NCBI GenBank assembly: GCA_017438975.1
Contig: JAFRUH010000023.1
Span: 62,001 to 126,000, forward strand
Source of the DNA: Bacteroidales bacterium
GTDB taxonomy: Bacteria > Bacteroidota > Bacteroidia > Bacteroidales > UBA932
Reading direction: 5' to 3'
DNA length: 64,000 bases
The position numbers were made by a program, and so were the translations under genes. Under the pieces are notes generated by a model. That model saw only the letters and a list, made by a program, of their open reading frames with translations. It ran no database searches and was not told the DNA's origin. The first letter of the stretch is position 1, and the number at the start of each line of letters is the position of its first letter. Below are positions 17,098 to 25,992 of the stretch, piece after piece.

Positions 17098-18989
17098 TTC
17101 CAGACAATTTCAAAAAGCCGGGTATCCGGCGATGCACATTCGATCTTGACGGTCTTCGTCTTTTTCGCGACCGTTTCACCGGTCAGAAGGTCGACGACCC
17201 TGGCGGCCTTGGCCGGAAGGCTGACCGTCCGGGGACCTCCCTCCTTGCAATGGATGGAGACCAGGCGCGAATTCGCGAACACCGGGATGCCCGGGTCGAC
17301 ATAGAAATGGACCCCGGCCTTGCCGCAGAGATCCCGGAGGACATCGGTCGTAAACGCCTCAGCCTCATAGGCATATACCGCATTCCATTCCCCCATCGGC
17401 GTCTCGGCGACCGGATCGCCCTTCTTCCCGAACGGGACACCCGCCCAGGCCTTCACCCGGGAGGGATCGAGGGTCTTTCCGTCGATGACTCCGGGAGCGT
17501 ATGTAAAGAGGACCGTCCGCCCGCCCGTACAGATCTTCTCCCGGAGGAACGCTGCCCTGGCCTCGTCGATCAGGAACAGCTGTGGCATCAGGACAACCTT
17601 GTACTGCGAAAGGTCCATCTTCTCCAAGTCGGAGAAAGAGCAGCAGTCGTACGGGGCGCCGATCAGGGACAGCTGATTCCGGAACGCCTCGGCACCGGCC
17701 CGGGCAAAAGGATCGCCCTCCCGGACATAGTAGAGGCTCTTCGGATCGGCTACATAAAGGATCTCTGCAACCGAAGGGGAAAGGTCCTTCCGGAAACGCT
17801 CCTGGATCTTTTCCATCTCCCCGATCCGCTCACGAAGCTTCGGATTGGCATAGAAACCGCCCCACATGTCGAACCACCAGTAGTCCAGATGATTGATCAG
17901 GGCGAAACAGGACTCCCGGGTATTCCCGGCGATGTCGTCCTCCTCCGTCTGCCAGCCGACCTTCCGGGTCCAGTAATCATGCGGGGTGAAATCAATCTCA
18001 TGCATGAAGCGCTTCCCGTTGAGCATCGCGGTCATGAACATGGCCTGGGAGCCGCTGCCGCCGCCGATCCCCCGGTTGGAATAGGAGCCAGGCGCGATGA
18101 AGAAACTGATATCAGGGCTGGCATAGACCCGCTCATACTCGAGGTGTCCCCACGAAACGGGACGGGTAGGCTGTATGAAATAATAGCCGAAGAAGACCCC
18201 GATCTGCTTCTCGTTCGGGAGCATGGCACGTGCCTCACGGGCGTATGTCAGGATCGCGTCGGCGATCAGGCCGTTGTGGAAACGCCAGTAGTTAACCTGT
18301 GCCTGGTCAGCCTCGGGATCATACAGATGCCCCTCGAAAGAAGCATGGTTCAGTTTTGAGATGGCTGGCGGATCCGGTCCGTCATCGATTCCCTGCTCCT
18401 CACACCACTTTTTCCAGGCGGCGGACTTGGCGCGGGTCGGATGGCCCCGGACTCCGTCATACCATTCGGACGTTCCCCCGCCGGAGAGTACATACCCGAT
18501 GATACGGTCCCCGTAATGCGCCTCGGCATAGGTAATGAAATCCTTCATCCACCGGAGCGTAATCTTGATCCAGTTCGGATTGGCTGCCGCGGAAGCGGGA
18601 TCCGTATACGAATCGGGCTGGATCCGGCGGGTCAGCCAGTAAGGCGTATTGAGGTCGATCATGCAGATGAAATTCCCGTCCGGGTTGGCCGTGACCATTT
18701 CGTCCATCTGTGCGTCGAAGTGCTCAAATTCATACTTCCCTTCCCCGACCCAGATCGGCGGATACTGGCAATAATACTCGCTGCGGCTGTTGATGGTATT
18801 GGCGGCGAAAAAGCACCGGGTCTTCACGCCGAGTTCCTGCGAGAAGATCCTGGCCGTTTCCGGTTCCCGTGTAAACGAGCGGTAGCAGCCGAGGGCGGGC
18901 GGAAGAGACGGCTGGGCCTGGGCCGCCAAAGAAAACAGCACGACCCCGAGAAGAACGGCGTGATTTACAAAATACTTATAGCCAATCAT
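17094..18989 (-). CDS. GH42-like beta-galactosidase-type enzyme (copy 3)
   Basis: A paralogue of the genes at 6843 and 12738, about 631 residues from the ATG at 18989. An in-frame TTG two codons upstream (18995) is possible, but the ATG fits the shared MI-x-YK start of the family. It has a signal peptide, SGGGTSEW (acid/base) and FMHEIDF (nucleophile), then the flavodoxin-like trimerisation domain and a C-terminal segment ending PDTRLFEIV. It follows DUF6259 copy 3 by about 65 bases, the same pair as 8893/6843, and overlaps DUF1080 by four bases. A GGAGG precedes the start by about 12 bases. Confidence 0.73.
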   Translation of the reverse strand: MIGYKYFVNHAVLLGVVLFSLAAQAQPSLPPALGCYRSFTREPETARIFSQELGVKTRCFFAANTINSRSEYYCQYPPIWVGEGKYEFEHFDAQMDEMVTANPDGNFICMIDLNTPYWLTRRIQPDSYTDPASAAANPNWIKITLRWMKDFITYAEAHYGDRIIGYVLSGGGTSEWYDGVRGHPTRAKSAAWKKWCEEQGIDDGPDPPAISKLNHASFEGHLYDPEADQAQVNYWRFHNGLIADAILTYAREARAMLPNEKQIGVFFGYYFIQPTRPVSWGHLEYERVYASPDISFFIAPGSYSNRGIGGGSGSQAMFMTAMLNGKRFMHEIDFTPHDYWTRKVGWQTEEDDIAGNTRESCFALINHLDYWWFDMWGGFYANPKLRERIGEMEKIQERFRKDLSPSVAEILYVADPKSLYYVREGDPFARAGAEAFRNQLSLIGAPYDCCSFSDLEKMDLSQYKVVLMPQLFLIDEARAAFLREKICTGGRTVLFTYAPGVIDGKTLDPSRVKAWAGVPFGKKGDPVAETPMGEWNAVYAYEAEAFTTDVLRDLCGKAGVHFYVDPGIPVFANSRLVSIHCKEGGPRTVSLPAKAARVVDLLTGETVAKKTKTVKIECASPDTRLFEIVWK

Positions 18990-19054
18990 TTCCAAGAATC
19001 CTCCTATTCGAAATAACAGGGGAGAAATCTACTAATTATCTCAGTTATAATAAA

Positions 19055-21187
19055 TTACCGATCACGCTCAAAGACCAGCAGTCGCAGGGTTTGGGCGGGC
19101 AGGGCGCCTTCGGCCGGTGTTCCCTCCGGAGCGTCCGTTTCAATGAGCTTCCATCCCTTGTCAGGTGTCACGGTGAAATCGACAGGCTGATCGTCAGAGA
19201 TGTTCCAGACCACGACGCCCATCTTCGCGCCGTTGACGAAAGAGCGGGCGATCACGTTCGGGGATCCGGAAGCGAGGGTAAAGCCGTCGTCCGAGGAGAA
19301 GTTCCCGTCGTAGAGGATGTCCGCATGCTTTTTCCGGAAGGCAAGCACCGCATGGCTGTAGGCCGCGACTTCCTTCGGGTCCTGTTCTTCGAGGGTCGAA
19401 TACAGAGGCTTCCGGCCCTTGATGTTGTCATACTCCGACCAGGCCGGGATCCGGTCGTCGGTCAGATAGAGCTTATCAGGAAGGTAGCGGGTCTCGATTT
19501 CGTGCTTGTAGCCGAAAACGGTACTGAAATTCAGGGAGTTGTGCGTGCTGGCCGGGGTCGGGGTGCGGACGGTGAAATCCGCCTCCGGGATGGTGTAGTG
19601 GAACATGTCCGGGAAGACCGTGAAGAACGGCTTGTCCTCCGAAGAGTAGGCGTTCCGGATATTCTCGGGATAATCCGTCGACTGGCGCACGGAAGCCGAA
19701 CAGCCGTGGAACATGGACACGCCGGTGTTGACCTCGCAGTCCTCGATGCCCTCGGTAATGATCAGGAAATCGGGATCGATCTTCCGCATTTCGGTATTCA
19801 GGAACTCCAGGTTGGCCGCCCGGTCCTGTTCATAGACGACGGCCGGGACTTTGTGTCCATGGCCCTCGCCGTAGCAGAGCATCGGAGCACGGGTACCGAG
19901 CTGGTCATAGATGACCCCGTCCGCCCCGTAGGCGTAGACCTTTTTCGTCAGGTTCAGCAGGCGGTTCCGCCAGATTTCGCTGCTCTGGCAGGCCAGGCCA
20001 TGGATCCGCGGCTCGATGTCCGCATATTTCCACCAGCGCTCATACCGGTGCTTCCCGTCCGGGGCGACGGTCGTAATGAACCGGCCCGTATCAGGCCAGA
20101 ACTGCGTTCCGTTCTGGTCGATCAGCTGGCCGTTGAAATAGAAGACCGCCTTCAGGCCGCGCTCGTGGATCTTCCGGACGGCCTCTTTCAGGCCTTCCTC
20201 CCCTCCCATGCGCGGATCGGGGTCATACTCGGGATAGAACCGGTCGTGGCCTCCGACCGTCCAGCCGAAGAACCCGATGATGTCGAGTCCGCGGGCCTCG
20301 GCGATATCGACCATCTTGGTGCCCATCTCCTCGTAGTTCCACATGATCTCGTCATTCTGCTGCTTGAGGATCGTCAGCAGCCAGCCGTTCGAACGGGTGA
20401 CCCACTCGGGCTTGACGGGCATCTTGTGGGCCTCATGGAACCAGGCGCTGTAGACCTTCGAGCCGGCCTTCCAGTCGCCGTCCAGCCATTGAATCCGCGT
20501 TTCCGGGCACGTATAGGACTCTCCGGCGAAGCAGGTGAAATGATGCCCGAAGGCGAAGGACGCCTTCCTGGTCTCGGGATAATACTTGACGATGAACTCC
20601 TTCCAGCGGAACTGGGGGTCATGGCTGGCGAAATACAGGTTTTTCCCCGCTCCGGTGAATTCGGCCCACTGCATGTTGCAGTTCATGCCCGGATAGTTGA
20701 ATGAACCGACGAGGCAGCCCTGCTTCTTGTCCTCTTTCCAGGATCCGCCGGCCTCGGCCTTGGGGAAATGGTACCGGACTCCGACCCCCGCAGGAATCAG
20801 AAGGTCCATCTCATCCGTATTCAGGCAGGGATCCTCCATGAAGGGGCCGTGGAATTCCAGCGCCACGTATCCATTCTCCCGGTTCGTCACGGAAGGAATG
20901 ACCTGGAGGCACTCCTTGGAAGGGAGATATGAAATCGTGACATCGACGTCCTTCCCCCCGATCTTTTCATAAACGACATCGACTTTCTTCCCCTGTCGGA
21001 CGATCCGGGCGGGTTCGCCGGCTTTCGAAGAATGGATCCGGACCTGCGTCCTTGCAGAATCCAGGGATTCGAGCAACACGGACCAGGGAGCATCCAGATC
21101 CGGTTCATAGGGCTTCGTACACGAAGCGGCCAGTCCTGCGAAAGCCAGGATCGCGAGGACGGCGGAGAAGAAAGAGAACGTTCTCAT
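19055..21187 (-). CDS. DUF6259 family lipoprotein, putative glycoside hydrolase (copy 3)
   Basis: A 710-residue lipoprotein (lipobox AASC, Cys23). It is most like copy 2, sharing CTKPYEPDL after the lipid anchor site. The barrel segments GADGVIYDQLGTRAPML and LIITEGIEDCE carry the acidic residues conserved in all copies. The C-terminus ends GALPAQTLRLLVFERDR. It starts two bases after the GH50-like gene stops and is followed by a GH42-like gene. Family function is not established; the context argues for an exo-acting glycosidase on the same galactoside as the GH42-like partner. Confidence 0.75.
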   Translation of the reverse strand: MRTFSFFSAVLAILAFAGLAASCTKPYEPDLDAPWSVLLESLDSARTQVRIHSSKAGEPARIVRQGKKVDVVYEKIGGKDVDVTISYLPSKECLQVIPSVTNRENGYVALEFHGPFMEDPCLNTDEMDLLIPAGVGVRYHFPKAEAGGSWKEDKKQGCLVGSFNYPGMNCNMQWAEFTGAGKNLYFASHDPQFRWKEFIVKYYPETRKASFAFGHHFTCFAGESYTCPETRIQWLDGDWKAGSKVYSAWFHEAHKMPVKPEWVTRSNGWLLTILKQQNDEIMWNYEEMGTKMVDIAEARGLDIIGFFGWTVGGHDRFYPEYDPDPRMGGEEGLKEAVRKIHERGLKAVFYFNGQLIDQNGTQFWPDTGRFITTVAPDGKHRYERWWKYADIEPRIHGLACQSSEIWRNRLLNLTKKVYAYGADGVIYDQLGTRAPMLCYGEGHGHKVPAVVYEQDRAANLEFLNTEMRKIDPDFLIITEGIEDCEVNTGVSMFHGCSASVRQSTDYPENIRNAYSSEDKPFFTVFPDMFHYTIPEADFTVRTPTPASTHNSLNFSTVFGYKHEIETRYLPDKLYLTDDRIPAWSEYDNIKGRKPLYSTLEEQDPKEVAAYSHAVLAFRKKHADILYDGNFSSDDGFTLASGSPNVIARSFVNGAKMGVVVWNISDDQPVDFTVTPDKGWKLIETDAPEGTPAEGALPAQTLRLLVFERDR

Positions 21188-21189
21188 TT

Positions 21190-23298
21190 TCAGTTATTCT
21201 TACGATATTCATACAAGTTGTAGCCGACCTTGCGGATACCGGCGATGGTCTCGGGATACGGGGTGTCGCAGACATCCGTGAAACCGACCTGGAAGTCCTC
21301 ACCGTCGAAGCGTCCGGTCGTCGCCTGGTCGGAATACTGGTGCCAGTGGGTACCGATGATCTGCGGATGACGGAGGGCGGACTCCACATAGCGGACATAG
21401 GCCTCACCCCGCTTTTCCTGGCTCTCGACCTCAACCTGGCTGCAGTGGAACATACCGCGGTCCAGGGCACCGAAATGGAACTCCCCGATCATGACCGGCT
21501 TGTCGACACCGTCAGGAAGGACGACGGAATCGGTCGTGAACGCATAGCGGTTGTAGCTGATGACATCGCAGTACTGCGCCCCGATCGTGACGAGGTCCGG
21601 AGTATAGTTCGAGAATCGGCAGCCCATGTACAGTACGCCCGGGGCCAGTTTGTCAAAAGCCTCGCGGATGTTGCTGTAGTACTTGTGGATCAGCGAGCGG
21701 TTGAACGCGAGGAGATCTTCCTTGTTCTTCTTGCTGGTCTTGATATCCTTGTCGTTCTGCAGGAGGGCGTCCCAGGAAGCGAAACTGCTGCCCCACGCCT
21801 TGTTCAGGGCAGCAATCGTCCTGTACTTCGCCTTGAGGTCGGAAACGAACTGCTTCTTCGCGGCCTGCGTTGCGGGGGTCTTCAGCACGACCTCGGCGAG
21901 GTGCGTCTCGTTGCCCCAAGCAATCTCATTGTCCACGAAGAAACCGAGGCACCAGGGATCCTCCAGCTCGTTCTTCCTGTCAATCAGCTGTTTCTCGATC
22001 GAAGCGTTGAAACTCTTGTCGAACGGGTCCATGACCGGCCACCAGCCGCGGGTACCCGCGATCGGGGCGGAAACGACCTCGAACCGGTCCGTATACGGGG
22101 TACGGTCCATCAGGCAGATATCCTTGTCGGAGGAGTTCGCGATCGTGTTCATGCCCCAGCTGCGGAGGCGGCGGTGGCAGATGTCCCCGAAGGCGGCCAG
22201 ATAATCCGGACCATACTTCCGGTACAGGTTCGCGGAGGAGAAATCATAGGTCGAATCAATGTCCCTGGCCGTATAATACGGCTTCAGCAGGGCGTCGTAG
22301 GTGCGGTAGAACGGAGCGAATTCCGTCCCTTCCGCCGGAAGGTCCTCGAAATAGTGGCACCGGTTCGGGATGTTCTTTCCCTCCAGCGGGGTTACCGCGC
22401 TGGAATGGGAAACGCGGACGACGCCATGGGACCAGAAGAGATACCCCTCCGGATCGATCATCCACCACTTTCCGTCGATCTTCTCGACCCGGAAATGGCC
22501 CGTCGCCTCGAACTTTGGTCCGGCGACCCAGCCGCCGTACTTGCTCCAGCCCTCGGGACCGGGATTCGCGGCCAGGTCTTTCTCCTCAACCTCGCGGGCC
22601 TTCTGCATGTCCGCATCGGAATGGACCTTGCCCGGCCACTCGGCATACTTGAACTGGCCGTACTTGTCGATGAACGGGAAGAATTCCTCCGCCGTCAGTT
22701 TCATGGCTTCGGGCAGCTTTTTCTCGCCGGGAATCAGTTCGACGTCCGACACGACCCATTCGGCATCCTTGTAGGAGCGGGTGTTGAAGAAGGTTACCTT
22801 CTCGACATTGGCGTAATCGATTTCCGTGCTGTGGAAGCCGGTGAGACGGCCATAGGGGTTGTTCCGCATGACACGGAAGTCATTCAGGACCTCCGGATGC
22901 GGGGCGGGAGCGGGGAACTCCATCGTAATGGTCCTCGAACTCTGCGGCTCAACCATATACTTATGGAAAAGCACACCTTTCTTGACGGCGTTGCCGGGGT
23001 CCCCGACTCCCTTTTCAAGCACCCTTACCCAAAGAGAAACCGGCCTGTCGGACTTGTTCTCCACCGTCCAGCGGAGCGCCTTGTAGGCCGACCAGTCGGG
23101 ACTGGCGGGATAGATGGCGAATCCATTGTTTCCGCCGCCGACATTCTTCATGACGACGGTCGTGGGAGTGTTCTCCACGAGGGATGCATTGCTGCCGTGG
23201 ATCTTCGTTCCCTCATCGGAGAGGAGACTGACAGGCTTGGGACCGCAGGCTGCCATCATCAGCAGGCAGGCTGCAGAAAGAATCCATTTTGATTTCAT
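21190..23298 (-). CDS. GH50-like (beta-agarase type) glycoside hydrolase lipoprotein
   Basis: A 702-residue lipoprotein (lipobox AAC, Cys18). An N-terminal CBM-like sandwich (about 30-240) is followed by a clan GH-A barrel. WWMIDPEGYLFWSHGV, FVDNEIAWGNE (Asn-Glu near residue 455) and MIGEFHFGALDRG (Glu near residue 603) match the layout of GH50 exo-beta-agarases. Related sequences occur in gut Bacteroidetes without proven agar use, so beta-galactan or another beta-galactoside is a safer reading than agarose. It is the first gene behind the promoter at 23377-23407, so it leads the galactoside operon. Confidence 0.72.
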   Translation of the reverse strand: MKSKWILSAACLLMMAACGPKPVSLLSDEGTKIHGSNASLVENTPTTVVMKNVGGGNNGFAIYPASPDWSAYKALRWTVENKSDRPVSLWVRVLEKGVGDPGNAVKKGVLFHKYMVEPQSSRTITMEFPAPAPHPEVLNDFRVMRNNPYGRLTGFHSTEIDYANVEKVTFFNTRSYKDAEWVVSDVELIPGEKKLPEAMKLTAEEFFPFIDKYGQFKYAEWPGKVHSDADMQKAREVEEKDLAANPGPEGWSKYGGWVAGPKFEATGHFRVEKIDGKWWMIDPEGYLFWSHGVVRVSHSSAVTPLEGKNIPNRCHYFEDLPAEGTEFAPFYRTYDALLKPYYTARDIDSTYDFSSANLYRKYGPDYLAAFGDICHRRLRSWGMNTIANSSDKDICLMDRTPYTDRFEVVSAPIAGTRGWWPVMDPFDKSFNASIEKQLIDRKNELEDPWCLGFFVDNEIAWGNETHLAEVVLKTPATQAAKKQFVSDLKAKYRTIAALNKAWGSSFASWDALLQNDKDIKTSKKNKEDLLAFNRSLIHKYYSNIREAFDKLAPGVLYMGCRFSNYTPDLVTIGAQYCDVISYNRYAFTTDSVVLPDGVDKPVMIGEFHFGALDRGMFHCSQVEVESQEKRGEAYVRYVESALRHPQIIGTHWHQYSDQATTGRFDGEDFQVGFTDVCDTPYPETIAGIRKVGYNLYEYRKNN

Positions 23299-23376
23299 AA
23301 GACTGCTATTTGGTTTTTCATCAGATATTCACGGGGTACATCAGGACAGCAAACTGTGTTGTACTGTGATGTATCG

Positions 23377-23407
23377 CAAATATAGAATAATACTATGAAA
23401 AAACAAA
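23377..23407 (-). promoter_or_regulatory. Bacteroidetes-type promoter, exact spacing
   Basis: On the minus strand TTTG (23407-23404) is followed by exactly 19 bases and then TATATTTG (23384-23377), matching the Bacteroidetes consensus TTTG-N19-TAnnTTTG. Transcription should begin near 23370, giving an untranslated leader of about 70 bases before the GH50-like ATG at 23298. It lies directly after the guaA stop codon. This should drive the long operon down to position 52. Confidence 0.75.
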
Positions 23408-23431
23408 TAGCAATCTACAGGATTTCAGATA

Positions 23432-24415
23432 CTATTCCCACTCGATGGTACCCGTGGGCTTCGGAGTGAGGTCGTACAGGACGCGGTTAACACCCGGGAC
23501 CTCCGTCACGATGCGCTGCGTGATGTGGTGCAGAAGCGGATAGGGAATCTCCTCGATAGTAGCGGTCATCGCGTCCCGGGTATTGACGGCACGGATGATG
23601 ACCGGCCAGTCCCAGCTGCGCTTGTTGTCCCAGACACCCGTGGACTTATAGTCGGGAACTACCGTAAAGTACTGCCAGACCTTTCCTTCCAGGCCGTTCT
23701 TGGCGAACTCCTCCCGCAGGATGGCATCGCTTTCGCGAAGCGCCTCGAGCCGGTCGCGCGTGATGGCGCCGGTGCAGCGGACCCCAAGGCCGGGACCCGG
23801 GAACGGCTGGCGGAAAACCATGCTGTCAGGGAGTCCAAGTTCCTTGCCGACGACGCGGACCTCATCCTTGAAGAGAAGTTTGATGGGCTCGACGAGTTCG
23901 AACCGGAGGTCGTCGGGCAGGCCTCCGACATTGTGGTGCGACTTGACCGGACCGGATTCAACGATATCGGGATAGATGGTTCCCTGGGCGAGGAAACTGA
24001 TTCCGTCCAGCTTGCGGGCCTCCTCCTCGAACACGCGGATGAACTCGGCGCCGATGATCTTCCGTTTCTGTTCCGGATCGGCCACGCCGGCAAGCTTGTC
24101 CAGGAAACGGTCCGTGGCGTCGACATACACCAGGTTGGCGTTCAGCTGATCGCGGAAAACGCGAACCACCTGTTCCGGCTCTCCCTTGCGGAGAAGTCCA
24201 TGATTGACGTGCACCGAAACCAGCTGCCGGCCGACGGCTTTGATCAGAAGGGCCGCGACGACGGAAGAATCGACACCGCCGGAAAGAGCCAGCAAAACCT
24301 TCTTGTCGCCTATCTGATTGCGGAGTTCCTTAATTTGTTCATCAATGAATTGCCGGGCCAGTTCGGAAGTCGTAATGCGCTCCATAGATGCTGGACGAAC
24401 GTTTCCTGTAGTCAT
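23432..24415 (-). CDS. guaA: GMP synthase ATP-pyrophosphatase domain without glutaminase domain
   Basis: A 327-residue enzyme that would form GMP from XMP, ATP and ammonia. It has the PP-loop SGGVDSS (residues 45-51) and the C-terminal GMP synthase dimerisation domain with QPFPGPGLGVRC and the ending PKPTGTIEWE. Typical bacterial GuaA is about 510-525 residues; the N-terminal class I glutamine amidotransferase half is absent. The residual N-terminus MTTGNVRPAS runs into the linker helix of normal GuaA (FIDEQIKELRNQIG). It needs a separate amidotransferase subunit, as in archaea, or free ammonia. It sits last in a carbohydrate operon, 53 bases after an amylase gene. Confidence 0.9.
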   Translation of the reverse strand: MTTGNVRPASMERITTSELARQFIDEQIKELRNQIGDKKVLLALSGGVDSSVVAALLIKAVGRQLVSVHVNHGLLRKGEPEQVVRVFRDQLNANLVYVDATDRFLDKLAGVADPEQKRKIIGAEFIRVFEEEARKLDGISFLAQGTIYPDIVESGPVKSHHNVGGLPDDLRFELVEPIKLLFKDEVRVVGKELGLPDSMVFRQPFPGPGLGVRCTGAITRDRLEALRESDAILREEFAKNGLEGKVWQYFTVVPDYKSTGVWDNKRSWDWPVIIRAVNTRDAMTATIEEIPYPLLHHITQRIVTEVPGVNRVLYDLTPKPTGTIEWE

Positions 24416-24468
24416 AATGATACGATTGCTAATAAAATTGCTACAAATTTAATCATTCTCCGAAAGAA

Positions 24469-25842
24469 TTAAAAGGCCAATGGTTCAAAAACAAAGCCCC
24501 ACGGTTCCAGCTTGTATTTGGTGCCGTCAGCGAGCTTGACCCTTACCTTCTTATCAGAGAAATTGCCTACAAAGATCACATCCTTCGATATGCCGTCGTG
24601 GCGCCGGAAAGAAAGGACTACCTTCGGCTGGTCGTTTTCAATCCAAAGTGTTTCCCCGCCGGTCAGTGCGCTGAAGTGCTCCCGCATCCCAACCCAGGAC
24701 TTGATATTGGCGACCCGCTCACGGGCATGAGGCGTATCCAGATAGGCCTTCCAGTCAATCCAGCAGTCCTTGTGACCGAAGAGCGAGACCCGCTTGTCAA
24801 AACAAACCTCCTCGCCGTTAAAGAGGAACGGGACGCCGTCGATGGCAAAGCAGTAGGCCATGGCAAGGGTGCAGCGGTCATAGCCCCATACCTTCTCATG
24901 ACGGTCATCATAGCAGTCCGTCGAGGTGTCGTGATTCTCCATGTGGTTCCACCAGAGGGTTCCCTTCGGAGACTGGTCCGTGTACTTTTCGTGCGCTTCC
25001 CTGATAAGGCGGGCATCACAGTCTTCCATCGATTTCAGACTGGCATCGAAATACTTGGTAATGGGCCAGAGTGTAATGGGGCGGCCGTAATTGACGTCCA
25101 TGACATAGAGAGTGTTGGGCGCCCGCTGGCCCTCCGCAGCCAGGACGATGCCCGGTCGGAACCGGTCCAGCGCAGCTCGCATCTCCTCCCAAAAATCCAG
25201 CACGATCCGGTCGGCAACATCCAACCGGAAACCGTCTACATTGTAATCGGCCACATAATAACACATGACCGTCTTGAAATACTCCCGCACGTCTCTGCGG
25301 GAAAGATCAAATACCGGGAAACGCCACCTGCCGGGCTTCGGCCTCCCGTTCTCGTCGAGTTGGAAATACTCCGGATGCTGCTTGATAACCTGCGCACCGG
25401 GTCCGCAGTGGAAAAAGACCATATCCAGCATGACTTTCATTCCAAGGGCGTGGGCATGGTCCACAAAATCCTTCAGGTCCTGGTCCGTCCCGTATTCCGG
25501 ATCGACATGGAAATAATCCCCTGCACGGTAGGGATTCCGAGGATCGTTAAATCCGGACTTGACCTGACGGGGACTCCAGAAGGACTCGTCCATATCCGTG
25601 TCGGCGACATTGATCGGGAGAAGATAAACGGTGTTGACCCCCAGGTCCAAGAGACGTTCAAGATGGGCTTCAGCCCCTTTCAGGGTCCCTTCTTCACTCA
25701 TGCAGCGGGGCATTACCTGATACGTGAGCCCTTTCCGGAACCATTCCGGGGTCTCACGGGCTGGCTGATCGTGGAGAGACTGTGCCGCCATAAAAAGCGA
25801 CGTCATCAGAAAAAGGGCAAAAAGAAGAAACGACTTTTTCAT
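24469..25842 (-). CDS. GH13 alpha-amylase family enzyme, single domain
   Basis: A 457-residue secreted GH13 enzyme from ATG 25842 (MKKSFLLFALFLM signal peptide); an in-frame upstream ATG at 25869 overlaps the guaA-like relic and is less likely. Conserved regions: DMVFFHCG (region I), GFRLDVAD (nucleophile Asp near 207), AAEG (acid Glu near 235) and MENHD (near 302). A C-terminal beta domain ends LEPWGFVFEPLAF. The last 37 or so residues are identical to those of the double enzyme at 25993. It should act on alpha-1,4-glucans; subfamily unknown. Confidence 0.88.
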   Translation of the reverse strand: MKKSFLLFALFLMTSLFMAAQSLHDQPARETPEWFRKGLTYQVMPRCMSEEGTLKGAEAHLERLLDLGVNTVYLLPINVADTDMDESFWSPRQVKSGFNDPRNPYRAGDYFHVDPEYGTDQDLKDFVDHAHALGMKVMLDMVFFHCGPGAQVIKQHPEYFQLDENGRPKPGRWRFPVFDLSRRDVREYFKTVMCYYVADYNVDGFRLDVADRIVLDFWEEMRAALDRFRPGIVLAAEGQRAPNTLYVMDVNYGRPITLWPITKYFDASLKSMEDCDARLIREAHEKYTDQSPKGTLWWNHMENHDTSTDCYDDRHEKVWGYDRCTLAMAYCFAIDGVPFLFNGEEVCFDKRVSLFGHKDCWIDWKAYLDTPHARERVANIKSWVGMREHFSALTGGETLWIENDQPKVVLSFRRHDGISKDVIFVGNFSDKKVRVKLADGTKYKLEPWGFVFEPLAF

Positions 25843-25843
25843 A

Positions 25844-25939
25844 CTATTTGGAATTAATCTGTTCTTCAATGAATTGCCGGACCAGTTCGAGAGTCGGACT
25901 GTGCTTCATCGATGCCGGACGGCCGTTTCCTGTAGTCAT
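25844..25939 (-). pseudogene. Remnant of guaA 5' end
   Basis: A 31-codon open frame starting MTTGNGRPASMK and containing VRQFIEEQI aligns codon by codon with the first 30 residues of the GMP synthase at 24415 (MTTGNVRPASME, ARQFIDEQI), then stops. It lies 53 bases after the stop of the double GH13 gene, exactly as guaA lies 53 bases after the single GH13 gene, and the intervening 53 bases are also similar. It is the scar of a tandem duplication of an amylase-guaA unit. Its stop (TAG) is separated by one base from the ATG of the next amylase, so it could now act as a coupled leader peptide. Confidence 0.85.
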
Positions 25940-25992
25940 AATGATGCGATTGCTAAAATAATGGCTACAAATTAAAACATTCTCCGAAAGAA

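Noticed and set aside
21052-23292. A 746-codon plus-strand open frame opposite the GH50-like gene
   Set aside because: It is a shadow of the real gene; the protein is rich in Arg, Val and Asp without motifs, signal peptide or plausible start context.
23299-23431. Possible terminator after guaA
   Set aside because: No convincing stem with a T-run is visible; the segment is better explained by the promoter at 23377-23407.
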